From Thermosynechococcus sp. M46_R2017_013 (GTDB lineage Bacteria > Cyanobacteriota > Cyanobacteriia > Thermosynechococcales > Thermosynechococcaceae), in contig DVDZ01000103.1 of NCBI GenBank assembly GCA_015296025.1, positions 1-37,300 on the forward strand: DNA of 37,300 bases, in the 5' to 3' direction. Position numbers and translations under genes: made by a program. The notes under the pieces were generated by a model. That model was not told where the DNA came from, made no database searches, and worked only from the letters and a program-made list of their open reading frames with translations. This document shows positions 26,131-34,261 of this stretch, piece by piece (the stretch's first letter is position 1; each line of letters opens with the position of its first letter).

Positions 26131-26991
26131 GTGCGACTGTGTAATTTGGATGGAGTGATTACGCCAGAGGCCACGATTTCTGTTTTTGATCGTGGGTTTC
26201 TCTACGGCGATAGTATTTATGAAGTGATTCGTACCTACCGCGGGATTCCCTTTGCCCTGCCAGAGCACCTGGCACGGTTGCGAGCTTCGGCCGCCTATCT
26301 CTACATGAGTGTGCCGTGGTCCGATGAGTACATTACCCAAGAAGTCCAGCGCACCTTAGCCGCTGCTCCCCCGGGAGAGTACTACATCCGTATTGTTGTG
26401 ACTCGTGGGGGCGATCGCCGTATTGGGCTATTGCCAGAAGCGAGCACCCAACCAAGGTTATTAATTGTGCTGATGGCGATTGACCCCGAACCCACCTTGA
26501 GTGAACAGGGAATTCGCCTCACTATTGCTAAGCGACAACGCACGAGCATTGCTGCCCTTAATCCTGCAGCCAAAACAGGCAATTACCTCAACAATATCTT
26601 GGCGCTATTGGAGGCGCAGCAGAGCGGTTTTGAGGACGCCCTTCTTCTCAATGCCCAAGGGCAGATCACCGAGGCCACAACCAGTAACCTCTGGATTGTC
26701 CGTGAGGGGGTAGTCGAGACACCGCCCACCACTGTTGGCATACTCCACGGAATTACGCGAGCAATGCTGTTAAAGATCGTTGCAGACTTGGGCATGCCCC
26801 ATCGCGAAGTGATTCTCACCCCACAGGATCTAGCAACAGCCAGTGAGGGTTTTCTCAGTTCCTCGGTGCGCCTGCTTATGCCAATTCGCCAAATAGACAA
26901 TGTGGTTTTACCAACCTGTCCAGGTCCGGTGACCCAAAAGCTATGGCAGGAATTGTTAACAGTGATGGAGAAGGCGGCTCTGGCGGTCTAG
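26131..26991 (+). CDS. Class IV PLP aminotransferase (branched-chain/D-amino-acid/ADC-lyase type)
   Basis: The protein is 286 residues, fold-type IV. Motifs: ISVFDRGFLYGDSIYEVIRT at 16-35, YYIRIVVTRGGDRRIGL, the catalytic Lys148 in AAKTGNYLNNILA, DALLLNAQGQITEATTSNLW with the PLP-phosphate contacts, and TVGILHGITRAML. The sub-family (IlvE-like, D-alanine aminotransferase or aminodeoxychorismate lyase) cannot be settled from these motifs. The start is GTG at 26131 with GGGAGA about 10 bases upstream. It follows the DUF1825 gene and is convergent with the aldo/keto reductase. Confidence 0.88.
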   Translation: MRLCNLDGVITPEATISVFDRGFLYGDSIYEVIRTYRGIPFALPEHLARLRASAAYLYMSVPWSDEYITQEVQRTLAAAPPGEYYIRIVVTRGGDRRIGLLPEASTQPRLLIVLMAIDPEPTLSEQGIRLTIAKRQRTSIAALNPAAKTGNYLNNILALLEAQQSGFEDALLLNAQGQITEATTSNLWIVREGVVETPPTTVGILHGITRAMLLKIVADLGMPHREVILTPQDLATASEGFLSSSVRLLMPIRQIDNVVLPTCPGPVTQKLWQELLTVMEKAALAV

Positions 26992-27018
26992 ATACACCCT
27001 TTTCTGATCTGGATTAAA

Positions 27019-28140
27019 TTAAACATCCTGCCAAAGGCGCGATCGCGAGGGACCTTGCAACTGCTCATGGGTTTCCCGCAGTAGCCGAGGAATCTCCAAG
27101 CCACTGGGACAGCGCGGCAAACACTCTCCACATTCAGTGCAATGATCCGCAGGTTGGCCGGGAAACCAATGGCCGGCACGGCCAAACATGCCATAACGAT
27201 ACTTACCAAATTCAGTCATCTCGTAGGCGACAGCCAAGTTGCGAAGCCGCAATACCTCGGGGATGTGAATCTCCTCTGGACAGGGCAGACAGGCATAACA
27301 TTGTTGACACAAATCGCAGCCTAGGGTTTCCTGCATCACTGCTTGCAGGCGATCGCCGACGGCTTGCTCTTCAGCGCTAAGGGGTCCCACCTGATCGGCC
27401 ACGGCTAGGGGAAAAGCCAACTCGGCAACAGTGGCAGGTCCAATGCTCAAGGTGGTGATGGCAGGTTGGCTGAGCAACCAACGATAGCTCCAGTGAAGGG
27501 GATGAAAGGGCGCGCAGAGGTCTTGGAGGCGGGGGGAAGGCTGGTAGAGTTTCCCCCCTTTATCTGCAGGGGAGATGATGAAAATCCCCATCTCCCGCTC
27601 CGCGGCAGCAGCGATCGCCGGAGCATTGCGCTGTTGAAAGTAGGTGTAATGCAGATTCACAAAGTCGAACTGGTTGCTGGCGATTGCCTGCAAAATTACA
27701 GACAACGAGCCATGACTCGAAAACCCCAGAGCACCAATCACCCCCTTTGCTTGCAATTGCCGCAGCATTGCCATTCCGCCACTAGTTAGCCATGCGAGAT
27801 GCTCAGGGGTATTGAGCCCATGCAGGGCAACACCGTCTAACCGTGAGACTTGAAGACGCTCAAGGGATTGATCAATTTGCCGCTGTACCTGATCCGCATC
27901 CCCTTGGGGCAGTAATTTGGTGGTGATAAAAACAGCAGGCTGACCTAGCGCCTTGAGGGCACGACCAATATAGGCTTCACTGGCACCGTAGGCGGCAGCG
28001 GTTTCAATGTGGTTAATGCCGTGGGCGATCGCTGCCTCAATGACCGCCTGCATCACCTCAGGACTGCCCAAGGCACGCATCGTTCCGAGGGAAAATACTG
28101 ATAGATTTAGCCCCGTGCGACCAAAGCGGCGGTAGTGCAT
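27019..28140 (-). CDS. Aldo/keto reductase with C-terminal 4Fe-4S ferredoxin-like domain
   Basis: The protein is 373 residues. The AKR barrel at about 1-260 starts MHYRRFGRTGLNLSVFSLGT. The tetrad positions hold Glu46 (in HIETAAAYG, where classic AKRs have Asp), Tyr51, Lys75 and His107. The C-terminal domain has two cysteine clusters: Cys275, 278, 281, 284 and 287, and Cys334, 337, 340 and 344 (CTECGECLPRCPSGLEIP), the second being a typical 4Fe-4S motif. Such fusions are found in bacteria, but electron partners and substrate are unknown. ATG at 28138-28140 lies one base after the stop of the BFN gene, implying one operon. It is convergent with the aminotransferase. Confidence 0.9.
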   Translation of the reverse strand: MHYRRFGRTGLNLSVFSLGTMRALGSPEVMQAVIEAAIAHGINHIETAAAYGASEAYIGRALKALGQPAVFITTKLLPQGDADQVQRQIDQSLERLQVSRLDGVALHGLNTPEHLAWLTSGGMAMLRQLQAKGVIGALGFSSHGSLSVILQAIASNQFDFVNLHYTYFQQRNAPAIAAAAEREMGIFIISPADKGGKLYQPSPRLQDLCAPFHPLHWSYRWLLSQPAITTLSIGPATVAELAFPLAVADQVGPLSAEEQAVGDRLQAVMQETLGCDLCQQCYACLPCPEEIHIPEVLRLRNLAVAYEMTEFGKYRYGMFGRAGHWFPGQPADHCTECGECLPRCPSGLEIPRLLRETHEQLQGPSRSRLWQDV

Positions 28141-28141
28141 T

Positions 28142-28663
28142 CTAGCCTGCGGAGGAATCCTCCTCCATTCCCCGTCCCTGCTGAATAAAATCTTCGGGTC
28201 GAATCGAATCTAGAAAGCGGCGAAAGGCTTGGCGTTCTTCCTCATCCGCATCGCGATCCACGGGAATCGAAGCATCGGCAACCACTGCTTCCATTACCCA
28301 AATCGGACAATCACAGCGCAGCGCCAGGGCAATGGCATCACTGGGACGAGCATCAATTTCCTTGCGCGTTTCCCCTTGACGCAGCGTCAGCACTGCATAG
28401 TAGGTGTTGTCTTCGAGGGAGTGAATCACCACCCGCTCTAGGGTCATATTCCATTCGTTGAGAATATTCGCCATCAGATCATGGGTCATTGGTCGCGGTG
28501 CCCGTTGATTTTCCAAGGCCATTAAAATTGCCCGCGCCTCATTGTCTCCAATCCAAATGGGCAGTGCTCGCCGTCCAGCACCGTCTTTGAGCAACACAAT
28601 TGGCGTGCGATGGTTAGTGGCATCAAGGGCAATTCCAGCAACAGTCATTTCAATCATGGCCAC
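28142..28663 (-). CDS. Bifunctional nuclease (BFN/DUF151) domain protein
   Basis: The protein is 173 residues. The BFN domain covers about 1-135: MIEMTVAGIALDATNHRTPI, VLLKDGAGRRALPIWIGDNE, ARAILMALENQRAPRPMTHD and ARPSDAIALALRCDCPIWVM. A bifunctional RNase/DNase activity has been reported for plant members of this domain; it is untested here. The C-terminal tail (DRDADEEERQAFRRFLDSIR) is acidic, with a UVR-like helical look. The start may be GTG at 28663 or ATG at 28657. The downstream aldo/keto reductase is one base away and co-transcribed. It is divergent from wecB. Confidence 0.9.
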   Translation of the reverse strand: MAMIEMTVAGIALDATNHRTPIVLLKDGAGRRALPIWIGDNEARAILMALENQRAPRPMTHDLMANILNEWNMTLERVVIHSLEDNTYYAVLTLRQGETRKEIDARPSDAIALALRCDCPIWVMEAVVADASIPVDRDADEEERQAFRRFLDSIRPEDFIQQGRGMEEDSSAG

Positions 28664-28782
28664 CTCAGCGAGCGCAATGGCGGTGCATTCCTTTCTATTA
28701 TTAACATACAGTTCTTTTCATAGGGACGGCACACTTGCTTCCGTTTACACTAAGAATGATTGTTCTCAGCATCTAGGTGGCT

Positions 28783-29925
28783 ATGGTTGCTTCCCCCATC
28801 CCAATCTGTATTACGTTGGGTACACGCCCGGAGGCAATCAAATTGGCACCGGTCATTCAAGCTTTCCAGCGATCGCCCCTGTTTGAACCCTACGTTGTTC
28901 TCACTGGGCAGCACCGCGAAATGGTGGATCAGGTAATGGCGCTGTTTGACCTGCGGGTTGATCGCGACTTAGCAATTATGCAACCAAAGCAAACCCTGAC
29001 CGAAATTACCTATCGTGCTCTCCAAGGCCTCGAGCAACTTTATCAAGAACTCCTGCCCTGCCTTGTGTTGGTACAGGGGGATACGACAACGGCCTTTGCC
29101 GCTACCCTTGCCGCCTTTTATCAGCAGATCCCCGTCGGTCACGTGGAAGCGGGCTTGCGCACTGATGACCTCTATAATCCCTATCCAGAAGAGGCCAACC
29201 GCCGTCTCATTTCCCAATTGGCGCAGTTACATTTTGCACCTACCGAGCAAGCCGTCAAGAATCTTCAGGCCGCCGGGGTCACAGGTACAATTCACTGGAC
29301 AGGGAATACTGTCATTGATGCCCTCCTACAGGTGGTCGATCGCCAGCCTGTGTGTGATGTCCCCGGCCTAGACTGGCAAATGTACCGAGTCCTGTTGGCC
29401 ACTGTTCACCGCCGTGAAAACTGGGGTGCCCCCCTTGAGGATATTGCCAATGGTTTCCTGAAGATTTTGGACGCCGTTCCCGATACTGCCTTGCTATTGC
29501 CTCTACACCGCAATCCCACCGTGCGTGAACCCCTTAAGCGCTATTTAGAGCACCATCCTCGCGTTTTTCTCACCGAGCCGCTGGACTATCCTGCCCTCGT
29601 GGCCGCGATTAAGGGATCAACTCTTCTGCTTACGGATTCCGGTGGCCTGCAAGAGGAGGCACCTAGCCTCGGTAAACCCGTACTGGTCTTGCGAGAAACC
29701 ACTGAACGGCCGGAAGCCGTTGCCGCTGGCACCGCCAAACTGGTGGGCACGTCTGCGGATACAATTGCAGCGGCAGCAATTGAGCTGCTCACGGATTCAG
29801 AAGCTTACAAGCGTATGGCAACGGCAATTAATCCCTTTGGCGATGGTCAGGCGAGCGATCGCATTCTGGAAATTGTGACACAGTTTTTTGCCCAGCACGC
29901 AAAGCAAAAGGCCACCGCTAACTGA
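28783..29925 (+). CDS. wecB: UDP-N-acetylglucosamine 2-epimerase (non-hydrolysing)
   Basis: The enzyme interconverts UDP-GlcNAc and UDP-ManNAc for surface polysaccharide synthesis. Motifs in order: ITLGTRPEAIKLAPVIQAF, VLTGQHREMVDQVM, VLVQGDTTTAFAATLAAFY, GHVEAGLRTDDLYNPYPEEA, NRRLISQL, WTGNTVIDAL, TVHRRENWGAPLEDI, LLLTDSGGLQEEAPSLGKPV and LRETTERPEAV. The family length (about 380) is complete. GTG at 28777 and ATG at 28783 are both possible starts; I list the ATG (MVASPIPICITLGTRPEA). Eight bases separate it from the phytol-kinase-like gene. No other polysaccharide genes are in view. Confidence 0.95.
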   Translation: MVASPIPICITLGTRPEAIKLAPVIQAFQRSPLFEPYVVLTGQHREMVDQVMALFDLRVDRDLAIMQPKQTLTEITYRALQGLEQLYQELLPCLVLVQGDTTTAFAATLAAFYQQIPVGHVEAGLRTDDLYNPYPEEANRRLISQLAQLHFAPTEQAVKNLQAAGVTGTIHWTGNTVIDALLQVVDRQPVCDVPGLDWQMYRVLLATVHRRENWGAPLEDIANGFLKILDAVPDTALLLPLHRNPTVREPLKRYLEHHPRVFLTEPLDYPALVAAIKGSTLLLTDSGGLQEEAPSLGKPVLVLRETTERPEAVAAGTAKLVGTSADTIAAAAIELLTDSEAYKRMATAINPFGDGQASDRILEIVTQFFAQHAKQKATAN

Positions 29926-29933
29926 GGAGAGCA

Positions 29934-30587
29934 ATGAGAATGTTCTGGGCAGGTATTTTGGTCACAGGTTGGCTGGGCTTAGTGCTGGTCATAGCAGAAC
30001 TCATTCACGCTGGGTTTCCCAATGCCAAAGAATGGTCACGGAAAGTGGTTCACATCGGTGCCGGTCAAGTTATCCTCATTGCCTACGTCCTAGGGGTTCC
30101 CACGAGTTGGGGCATTGTGGCCGCAGCGATCGCCAGTGTGATTACACTTCTTTCCCATTGGGTGCCTATTTTTCCCAGTATTAGCGGGGTGGGGCGACAA
30201 AGCTGGGGCACGTTTTTTTATGCCGTGAGTATTGGCACATTGATGGCGCTCTTTTGGGACAGGCTGCCGGAACTTGCAGTTCTGGGAATTTTAGTGATGG
30301 CTTGGGGAGATGGCCTAGCTGCCCTTGTGGGGATTCATTGGGGACGACATCCTTTACTGCGAACGGGTAAAAGCTGGGAAGGAACGCTGACAATGTTCTC
30401 GGTGAGTACCCTCGTCGCCGCTTTATCTCTCACTCCTGTTGCTGCTTTGGATTTGCTCTGGATTGCCCCCTTGCTGGGTCTGGGGGCTACCCTCTTGGAA
30501 TTGATTGCTTGGCGGGGAATTGATAATCTCACAGTTCCAATTGGCAGCGCCCTACTCGGCTATGGGTTACTTAGTTTGTTAGTTTGA
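29934..30587 (+). CDS. Diacylglycerol/polyprenol kinase family membrane protein, phytol kinase-like
   Basis: The protein is 217 residues with about six hydrophobic segments. It has the family pattern EWSRKVVHIGAGQVILIAYV near 32-51, VMAWGDGLAALVGIHWGRHP near 122-141 and TGKSWEGTLTMF. These motifs define the CTP-dependent phytol/dolichol kinase family; in cyanobacteria the relative VTE5-type enzyme recycles phytol from chlorophyll into tocopherol or chlorophyll precursors. I infer phytol kinase from family and host, not from a specific residue. ATG at 29934 follows GAGGAGAG closely, and the gene is eight bases after wecB. It overlaps the convergent carboxylesterase by nine bases. Confidence 0.85.
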   Translation: MRMFWAGILVTGWLGLVLVIAELIHAGFPNAKEWSRKVVHIGAGQVILIAYVLGVPTSWGIVAAAIASVITLLSHWVPIFPSISGVGRQSWGTFFYAVSIGTLMALFWDRLPELAVLGILVMAWGDGLAALVGIHWGRHPLLRTGKSWEGTLTMFSVSTLVAALSLTPVAALDLLWIAPLLGLGATLLELIAWRGIDNLTVPIGSALLGYGLLSLLV

Positions 30588-31222
30588 GTTGATTTGAGAA
30601 AGGGCATTTTCGATAAACCGGCGGGCGATCGCTATTGCTGTGTCATTAATTTCATGGGCCATGGGCAGGGCATGAAACACTCCCTTGACACCTGCTGCTT
30701 GCAGTGCCTGCCAACTGGCTTGGGCACTGGCAAAGGGCACTATAGGATCCGCTGTGCCATGGATCATTAGCACCGGTGGTGCGGTGGTAGTCACCACTGG
30801 CGGGCGCACCACATAGCCACTAAAGACCACTAACCCCGCCAACGGCAATGTTAAGCCCACGGCCAATGTCAGTGCTCCCCCTTGGGAGAATCCCCCTAAA
30901 ATTGTGCGGCTTAGATCAATGGGCAAGCTGGCAATCCACTCCCGCAGTGCAGCTTCACTGGTGGCTAAATCTGTTGCCCGCTCATCTAACAATAATGAGC
31001 CGCTGAGGGCATCGTGCTGATTGAGGTCATACCACATCCGTCCTTGGGCAACGTAGGGATGGGGAAAGGGGCTTCCGCCGCATAGGTTTGGGCTTGGGGC
31101 GCCAGCAATGACCCCAGGGAAATTAAATCTGCGGCATTGGCACCCCAGCCATGGAGCAACAAAAGACTGTGCGCTGCTGCGATTGGCGGATCGGGAAGGG
31201 CGAGAAATTGCAGCTTGACCAT
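30579..31222 (-). CDS. Alpha/beta hydrolase of the carboxylesterase/phospholipase type, frameshifted
   Basis: The start is ATG at 31220-31222 (MVKLQFLALPDPPIAAAHSL), then LLLHGWGANAADLISLGSLL and TYAAEAPFP. The frame is lost at 31061-31064, where four G (CCCC on the coding strand) would need to be five. With that base added it continues HPYVAQGRMWYDLNQ, the nucleophile elbow GGFSQGGALTLAVG with catalytic Ser, HGTADPIVPFASA with Asp, and ALPMAHEINDTA with His. The repaired length is 214 residues, the normal size of this carboxylesterase 2-like family. The triad is intact, so I favour a base-count error in a homopolymer. It overlaps the phytol-kinase-like gene at its 3' end, and its start is one base from the regulator stop. 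Confidence 0.87.
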
Positions 31223-31223
31223 G

Positions 31224-32180
31224 CTAGACAGGGTTGAGTTCCTTGGCAGGAGCCGCTCCACTGGGGTAGGTGAGGCTGGATTCAATCATCTCTCGCCCCT
31301 CGGTTGAGACATATTCAAAAAAGGCTTGAGCCACCACCGACAGTTGCTTGCCCGCAGGATAAACCAGATGCCAGTGCCGCTGAATTGGGAAGTGTTCCAC
31401 ATCGAGAATAGTCAACTGGCTGGACTCACGGTCAAGAGCCAAACAGTGATGGGAAAGCACAGAAATTCCCAAACCACCGGCGATCGCCTGCTTAATGGAT
31501 TCGTTGCTCCCCAATTCAAGACGGATATTGATGGGCACACCGTGCTCTGCGAAGAGTTTCTCCACCGCTTGACGGGTGCCCGACCCCTGCTCCCGCATAA
31601 TAAAGGGTTCTCCTGCCAACTCTTGAATTGGAATTTTACTGCGGCCACTGAGGCGATGGTGACTGGGGGCAACCACCACTAGGGGGTTGTCTAGAAAGGG
31701 ATGGCATTCCACATCCACATTCTCTGGCGGGCAACTAGGAATGTAAAGATCATCCATATTGCCTCGGATGCGCTCCACCACCTGTTCGTGGTTGGTAACC
31801 GTGAGGGAGACATCAATCCCAGGATAGCGCTGGCAAAAAGGACCCAGTAATCGAGGAATCACATATTTGGCCGTGGTAATCACACACAGCCGCAAGTGTC
31901 CCTGCTTTAGACCTTTGAGGTTAGCAATGGCCATTTCAAACCGCTCAAGCCGCTCAAAAATGTCTTGACAGGTGGCCAACAGTTCTTTGCCAGCTTCAGT
32001 GAGATAGAGCCGTTTGCCCACTTGCTCAAAGAGGGGCATACCAACGGCACGGGTCAACTGCTTCATTTGGATCGAGACGGTGGGCTGCGTCAGAAAGAGT
32101 TCCTCAGCAGCACGAGTAAAACTTCCGTGGCGAGCAGTGACCTCAAAAACCTTAAGCTGATGTAGGGTTGCCTGTTTCAA
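31224..32180 (-). CDS. LysR-type transcriptional regulator, CmpR-like
   Basis: The protein is about 318 residues. The N-terminal winged helix-turn-helix is LKVFEVTARHGSFTRAAEEL, then FLTQPTVSIQMKQLTRAVGM and PLFEQVGKRLYLTEAGKELL. The effector domain has LKGLKQGHLRLCVITTAKYV, EPFIMREQGSGTRQAVEKLF and LGSNESIKQAIAGGLGISVL. The sequence resembles CmpR, which activates inorganic-carbon uptake genes in cyanobacteria, but RbcR/NdhR relatives are similar. The open frame extends to 32273, but TTG at 32178-32180 (MKQATLHQLKVFEV) is seven bases after AGGAG and matches the family N-terminus. No cmp or rbc genes are in the window. Two inverted repeats upstream may be its own operators. Confidence 0.87.
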   Translation of the reverse strand: MKQATLHQLKVFEVTARHGSFTRAAEELFLTQPTVSIQMKQLTRAVGMPLFEQVGKRLYLTEAGKELLATCQDIFERLERFEMAIANLKGLKQGHLRLCVITTAKYVIPRLLGPFCQRYPGIDVSLTVTNHEQVVERIRGNMDDLYIPSCPPENVDVECHPFLDNPLVVVAPSHHRLSGRSKIPIQELAGEPFIMREQGSGTRQAVEKLFAEHGVPINIRLELGSNESIKQAIAGGLGISVLSHHCLALDRESSQLTILDVEHFPIQRHWHLVYPAGKQLSVVAQAFFEYVSTEGREMIESSLTYPSGAAPAKELNPV

Positions 32181-32212
32181 ACCCACTCTCCTTTCGTCAG
32201 CGATAGAGCTAC

Positions 32213-32228
32213 ATAGATTGAATTCTAT
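32213..32228. promoter_or_regulatory. Inverted repeat ATAGA-N6-TCTAT, candidate LysR operator
   Basis: Arms ATAGA (32213-32217) and TCTAT (32224-32228) enclose TTGAAT. The site sits 33 bases upstream of the regulator start and 48 upstream of the divergent pentapeptide gene. Its size and T-N11-A-like symmetry are typical of LysR-family binding sites. Assignment is by position only. Confidence 0.4.
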
Positions 32229-32231
32229 CAA

Positions 32232-32254
32232 ATTTCGCGTCACGATAACGAAAT
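32232..32254. promoter_or_regulatory. Inverted repeat ATTTCG-N11-CGAAAT, candidate LysR operator
   Basis: Six-base arms ATTTCG (32232-32237) and CGAAAT (32249-32254) are perfect complements separated by 11 bases. It is just downstream of the first repeat in the divergent gap. Two adjacent dyads, one for recognition and one for activation, are usual in LysR-controlled divergent promoters. Confidence 0.38.
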
Positions 32255-32275
32255 GTGAAGAATCTCGAGGCAAGA

Positions 32276-33022
32276 ATGATGATCAAAAGGCACTCAACTC
32301 AGGTAGTCAGCGATCGCCTGCGGGGGGGCCAACACCTCTGGAACCAGTGGCGGCAAACCTATCCTCAGCTTACTGTAGATTTAAGTGACATGAATTTGAC
32401 GGGCATGGATCTGCGGGGCTACGATTTGCGGGGATGTAACCTTAGCCGTGCCTGCCTGCGGGAAGTGAACCTTGCCCATGGAGATTTACGCTTTGCCAAC
32501 CTTTATCAGGCAGATTTAACAGCCGCCAACCTCAATGATGCTGATTGTCGCGGCGCGTTGTTTTTGAAAACGGTGGGCGATCGCGCCACTGCCCAGCGGG
32601 CAAATTTTCAGCTGGCCAATCTACAGCACGCCCGGTTTAGCTATGCCGATTTCTCTTGGGTTACCCTTGAGCAGGCAGATTGTCGCCACAGCAATTGGTG
32701 TGAAGCCGACCTCAGCCATGCCCAGGCCGCTGCCAGTGACTTTTCCTTTGCCCTGCTCATGGGAGCGAGTCTCAACGAAGCTACACTCCGCTTTGCTCAA
32801 CTGGTGCAGGCTTCCCTTGAGGGGGTTCAGGCCTATCGCTGCAACTTTTATGGAGCCAACTTAGCCGATGCGGGATTGACTCGGGGGTACTTTGCCCACG
32901 CCCTTTTTGTTCGTGCCAACCTCAAGCGGGCGACCTGTTGCTGGGCAAACTTTCGCCATGCCAATTTAGAGGAAAGCCAGTGCGAGCAAACGGATTTTCA
33001 CCACAGTCTCTATGTCAGGTAA
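32276..33022 (+). CDS. Pentapeptide-repeat protein
   Basis: The protein is about 248 residues from the ATG at 32276 (second ATG at 32279); GAGG at 32267-32270 gives a suitable ribosome site, unlike the GTG at 32255. After an N-terminal helix (VVSDRLRGGQHLWNQWRQTY) the rest is a series of A(D/N)LXX-type repeats: MDLRGYDLRGCNLSRACLRE, VNLAHGDLRFANLYQADLTA and more to ANLEESQCEQTDFHHSLYVR. It would fold as a right-handed quadrilateral beta-helix. No signal peptide, so cytoplasmic. Many cyanobacteria have dozens of such proteins, mostly without known function. It is divergent from the LysR regulator, suggesting that the regulator may control it. Confidence 0.88.
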   Translation: MMIKRHSTQVVSDRLRGGQHLWNQWRQTYPQLTVDLSDMNLTGMDLRGYDLRGCNLSRACLREVNLAHGDLRFANLYQADLTAANLNDADCRGALFLKTVGDRATAQRANFQLANLQHARFSYADFSWVTLEQADCRHSNWCEADLSHAQAAASDFSFALLMGASLNEATLRFAQLVQASLEGVQAYRCNFYGANLADAGLTRGYFAHALFVRANLKRATCCWANFRHANLEESQCEQTDFHHSLYVR

Positions 33023-33031
33023 TGACTCATC

Positions 33032-33514
33032 CTAGGCTGCCGATTGGAGTAGGGCGACCGCATAGGCAGCAATCCCCTCTTCCCGCCCCACAGGTCCTAG
33101 TTTTTCATTGGTGGTGGCTTTAATACTAATCTGGTCACGATCAATGCCAAGAGTCATTGCCAGGCGATCGCGCATGCGGTCAAGGTAGGGCTTGAGTTTG
33201 GGACGCTCTGCCACGACCACCGCATCAATATTGCCCACTTGCCAGCCCTGTTCTGCAATCAGTGCCGCCACTTTTGCCAATAGGACTTGACTATCTGCCC
33301 CTGCCCACTGCGGATCACCGGGAGGAAAGTAATGGCCAATATCGCCAAGGCTGAGGGCACCCAAGAGGGCGTCCATAATTGCATGGGTCAGGACATCGGC
33401 ATCACTATGTCCCAAAAGTCCCAGGGAGTGTTCTAGTTTGACACCACCTAAAATCAGCGGTCGCTCTGGAACCAATTGATGGATGTCGTAACCATTGCCA
33501 ATGCGGATTTTCAT
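33032..33514 (-). CDS. ispF: 2-C-methyl-D-erythritol 2,4-cyclodiphosphate synthase
   Basis: IspF forms the cyclic diphosphate intermediate of the MEP isoprenoid pathway. From the ATG at 33512-33514 ([20 protein letters not shown]) the length is 160 residues, as usual. The zinc ligands are Asp and His of DIHQL and His of [33 protein letters not shown] and [20 protein letters not shown] complete the active site. The open frame continues six codons upstream into the apcF terminator, so the inner ATG is preferred. It is convergent with the pentapeptide gene and lies 80 bases after apcF on the same strand. Confidence 0.96.
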   Translation of the reverse strand: MKIRIGNGYDIHQLVPERPLILGGVKLEHSLGLLGHSDADVLTHAIMDALLGALSLGDIGHYFPPGDPQWAGADSQVLLAKVAALIAEQGWQVGNIDAVVVAERPKLKPYLDRMRDRLAMTLGIDRDQISIKATTNEKLGPVGREEGIAAYAVALLQSAA

Positions 33515-33530
33515 AGTTGCTGCACAAAAC

Positions 33531-33563
33531 AAAAAAGGGGCGATCGCCGCTGCTACCGCCCTC
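33531..33563 (-). terminator. Probable terminator after apcF containing a HIP1 site
   Basis: On the minus strand GGGCG pairs with CGCCC around a 14-base loop that ends in a HIP1-type palindrome (GGCGATCGCC), followed by C and TTTTTTG. It lies 30 bases after the apcF stop and just ahead of the ispF start, so it would separate the two transcripts. The short stem and long loop make it a moderate call. Confidence 0.45.
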
Positions 33564-33594
33564 TATTGTTGCAGAGTCTTCTGCCTTAGCCAAC

Positions 33595-34104
33595 CTAAAT
33601 ATTCACTTCACTCAGTTGGCGGCACATATAGTCAAAGGGCTGTTCAACAATGTTGGTGTCTTCAATGCCAGCGGCAGCGACGCGATCGCGCACAATCTCT
33701 TTCATAATTTGAATGCCACGCACCGTTGGACCAATAGGCACCCCAAGGGAGTTGTAAGTTTCCCGCAGACCTTCAAGAACACGCTCATTGAGGACATCGA
33801 CATCTCCAGCCACAATAGCATAGGTAGCATAGCGCAGGTAGTAGTCCATATCCCGCAAACAGGTGGCATAGCGGCGGGTGGTGTAGGCATTGCCGCCGGG
33901 TTGAATCAGTTCCGGCTGCTCCGTGAAAAGGGTAGCAGCAGCCTCCTTAACAATGGCTGCGGCATCGCTATTGATCACCGCCGCCGCTTTAACCCGCGCC
34001 GCACCGGAATTAAAGTAAGAGCGCAAACGGTCAACAGCATCGCGATCGAGGTAGCGACCGGTGGAGTCATAGTTTTTAATCAGTGTGGTGACGGCATCAC
34101 GCAT
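33595..34104 (-). CDS. apcF: Allophycocyanin beta-18 subunit ApcF
   Basis: ApcF is a phycobilisome core subunit that replaces one ApcB next to the core-membrane linker ApcE. The 169-residue globin-like protein begins MRDAVTTLIKNYDSTGRYLD. Cys82 in RRYATCLRDMDYYLRYATYA binds phycocyanobilin, Asn72 in PGGNAYTTRR is the position methylated in beta subunits, and ERVLEGLRETYNSLGVPIGP is conserved. The C-terminus (FDYMCRQLSEVNI) and a longer loop near the end fit ApcF rather than ApcB. The start is ATG at 34102-34104 with AGGAGTAAG upstream. No other phycobilisome genes are in the window. A 157-base gap separates it from uvrB. Confidence 0.92.
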   Translation of the reverse strand: MRDAVTTLIKNYDSTGRYLDRDAVDRLRSYFNSGAARVKAAAVINSDAAAIVKEAAATLFTEQPELIQPGGNAYTTRRYATCLRDMDYYLRYATYAIVAGDVDVLNERVLEGLRETYNSLGVPIGPTVRGIQIMKEIVRDRVAAAGIEDTNIVEQPFDYMCRQLSEVNI

Positions 34105-34261
34105 AAGTTTTTCTTACTCCTAGAACTGGTAAAACTAGCGTCAACCCGAAGGCCAGCCAAAATGCGCGGATCTAAAATCGTACTTAGCTTACCATGGGCG
34201 GGTTTCCCCCCCTTTGCTCCCCTTTACGGACTGTTGCGAACTATTACAAAAGTTCATAATT

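Noticed and set aside
25696-26340. Minus-strand open frame of 214 codons across DUF1825 and the class IV aminotransferase
   Set aside because: It crosses two well-supported plus-strand genes and their boundary, so it is an antisense shadow.
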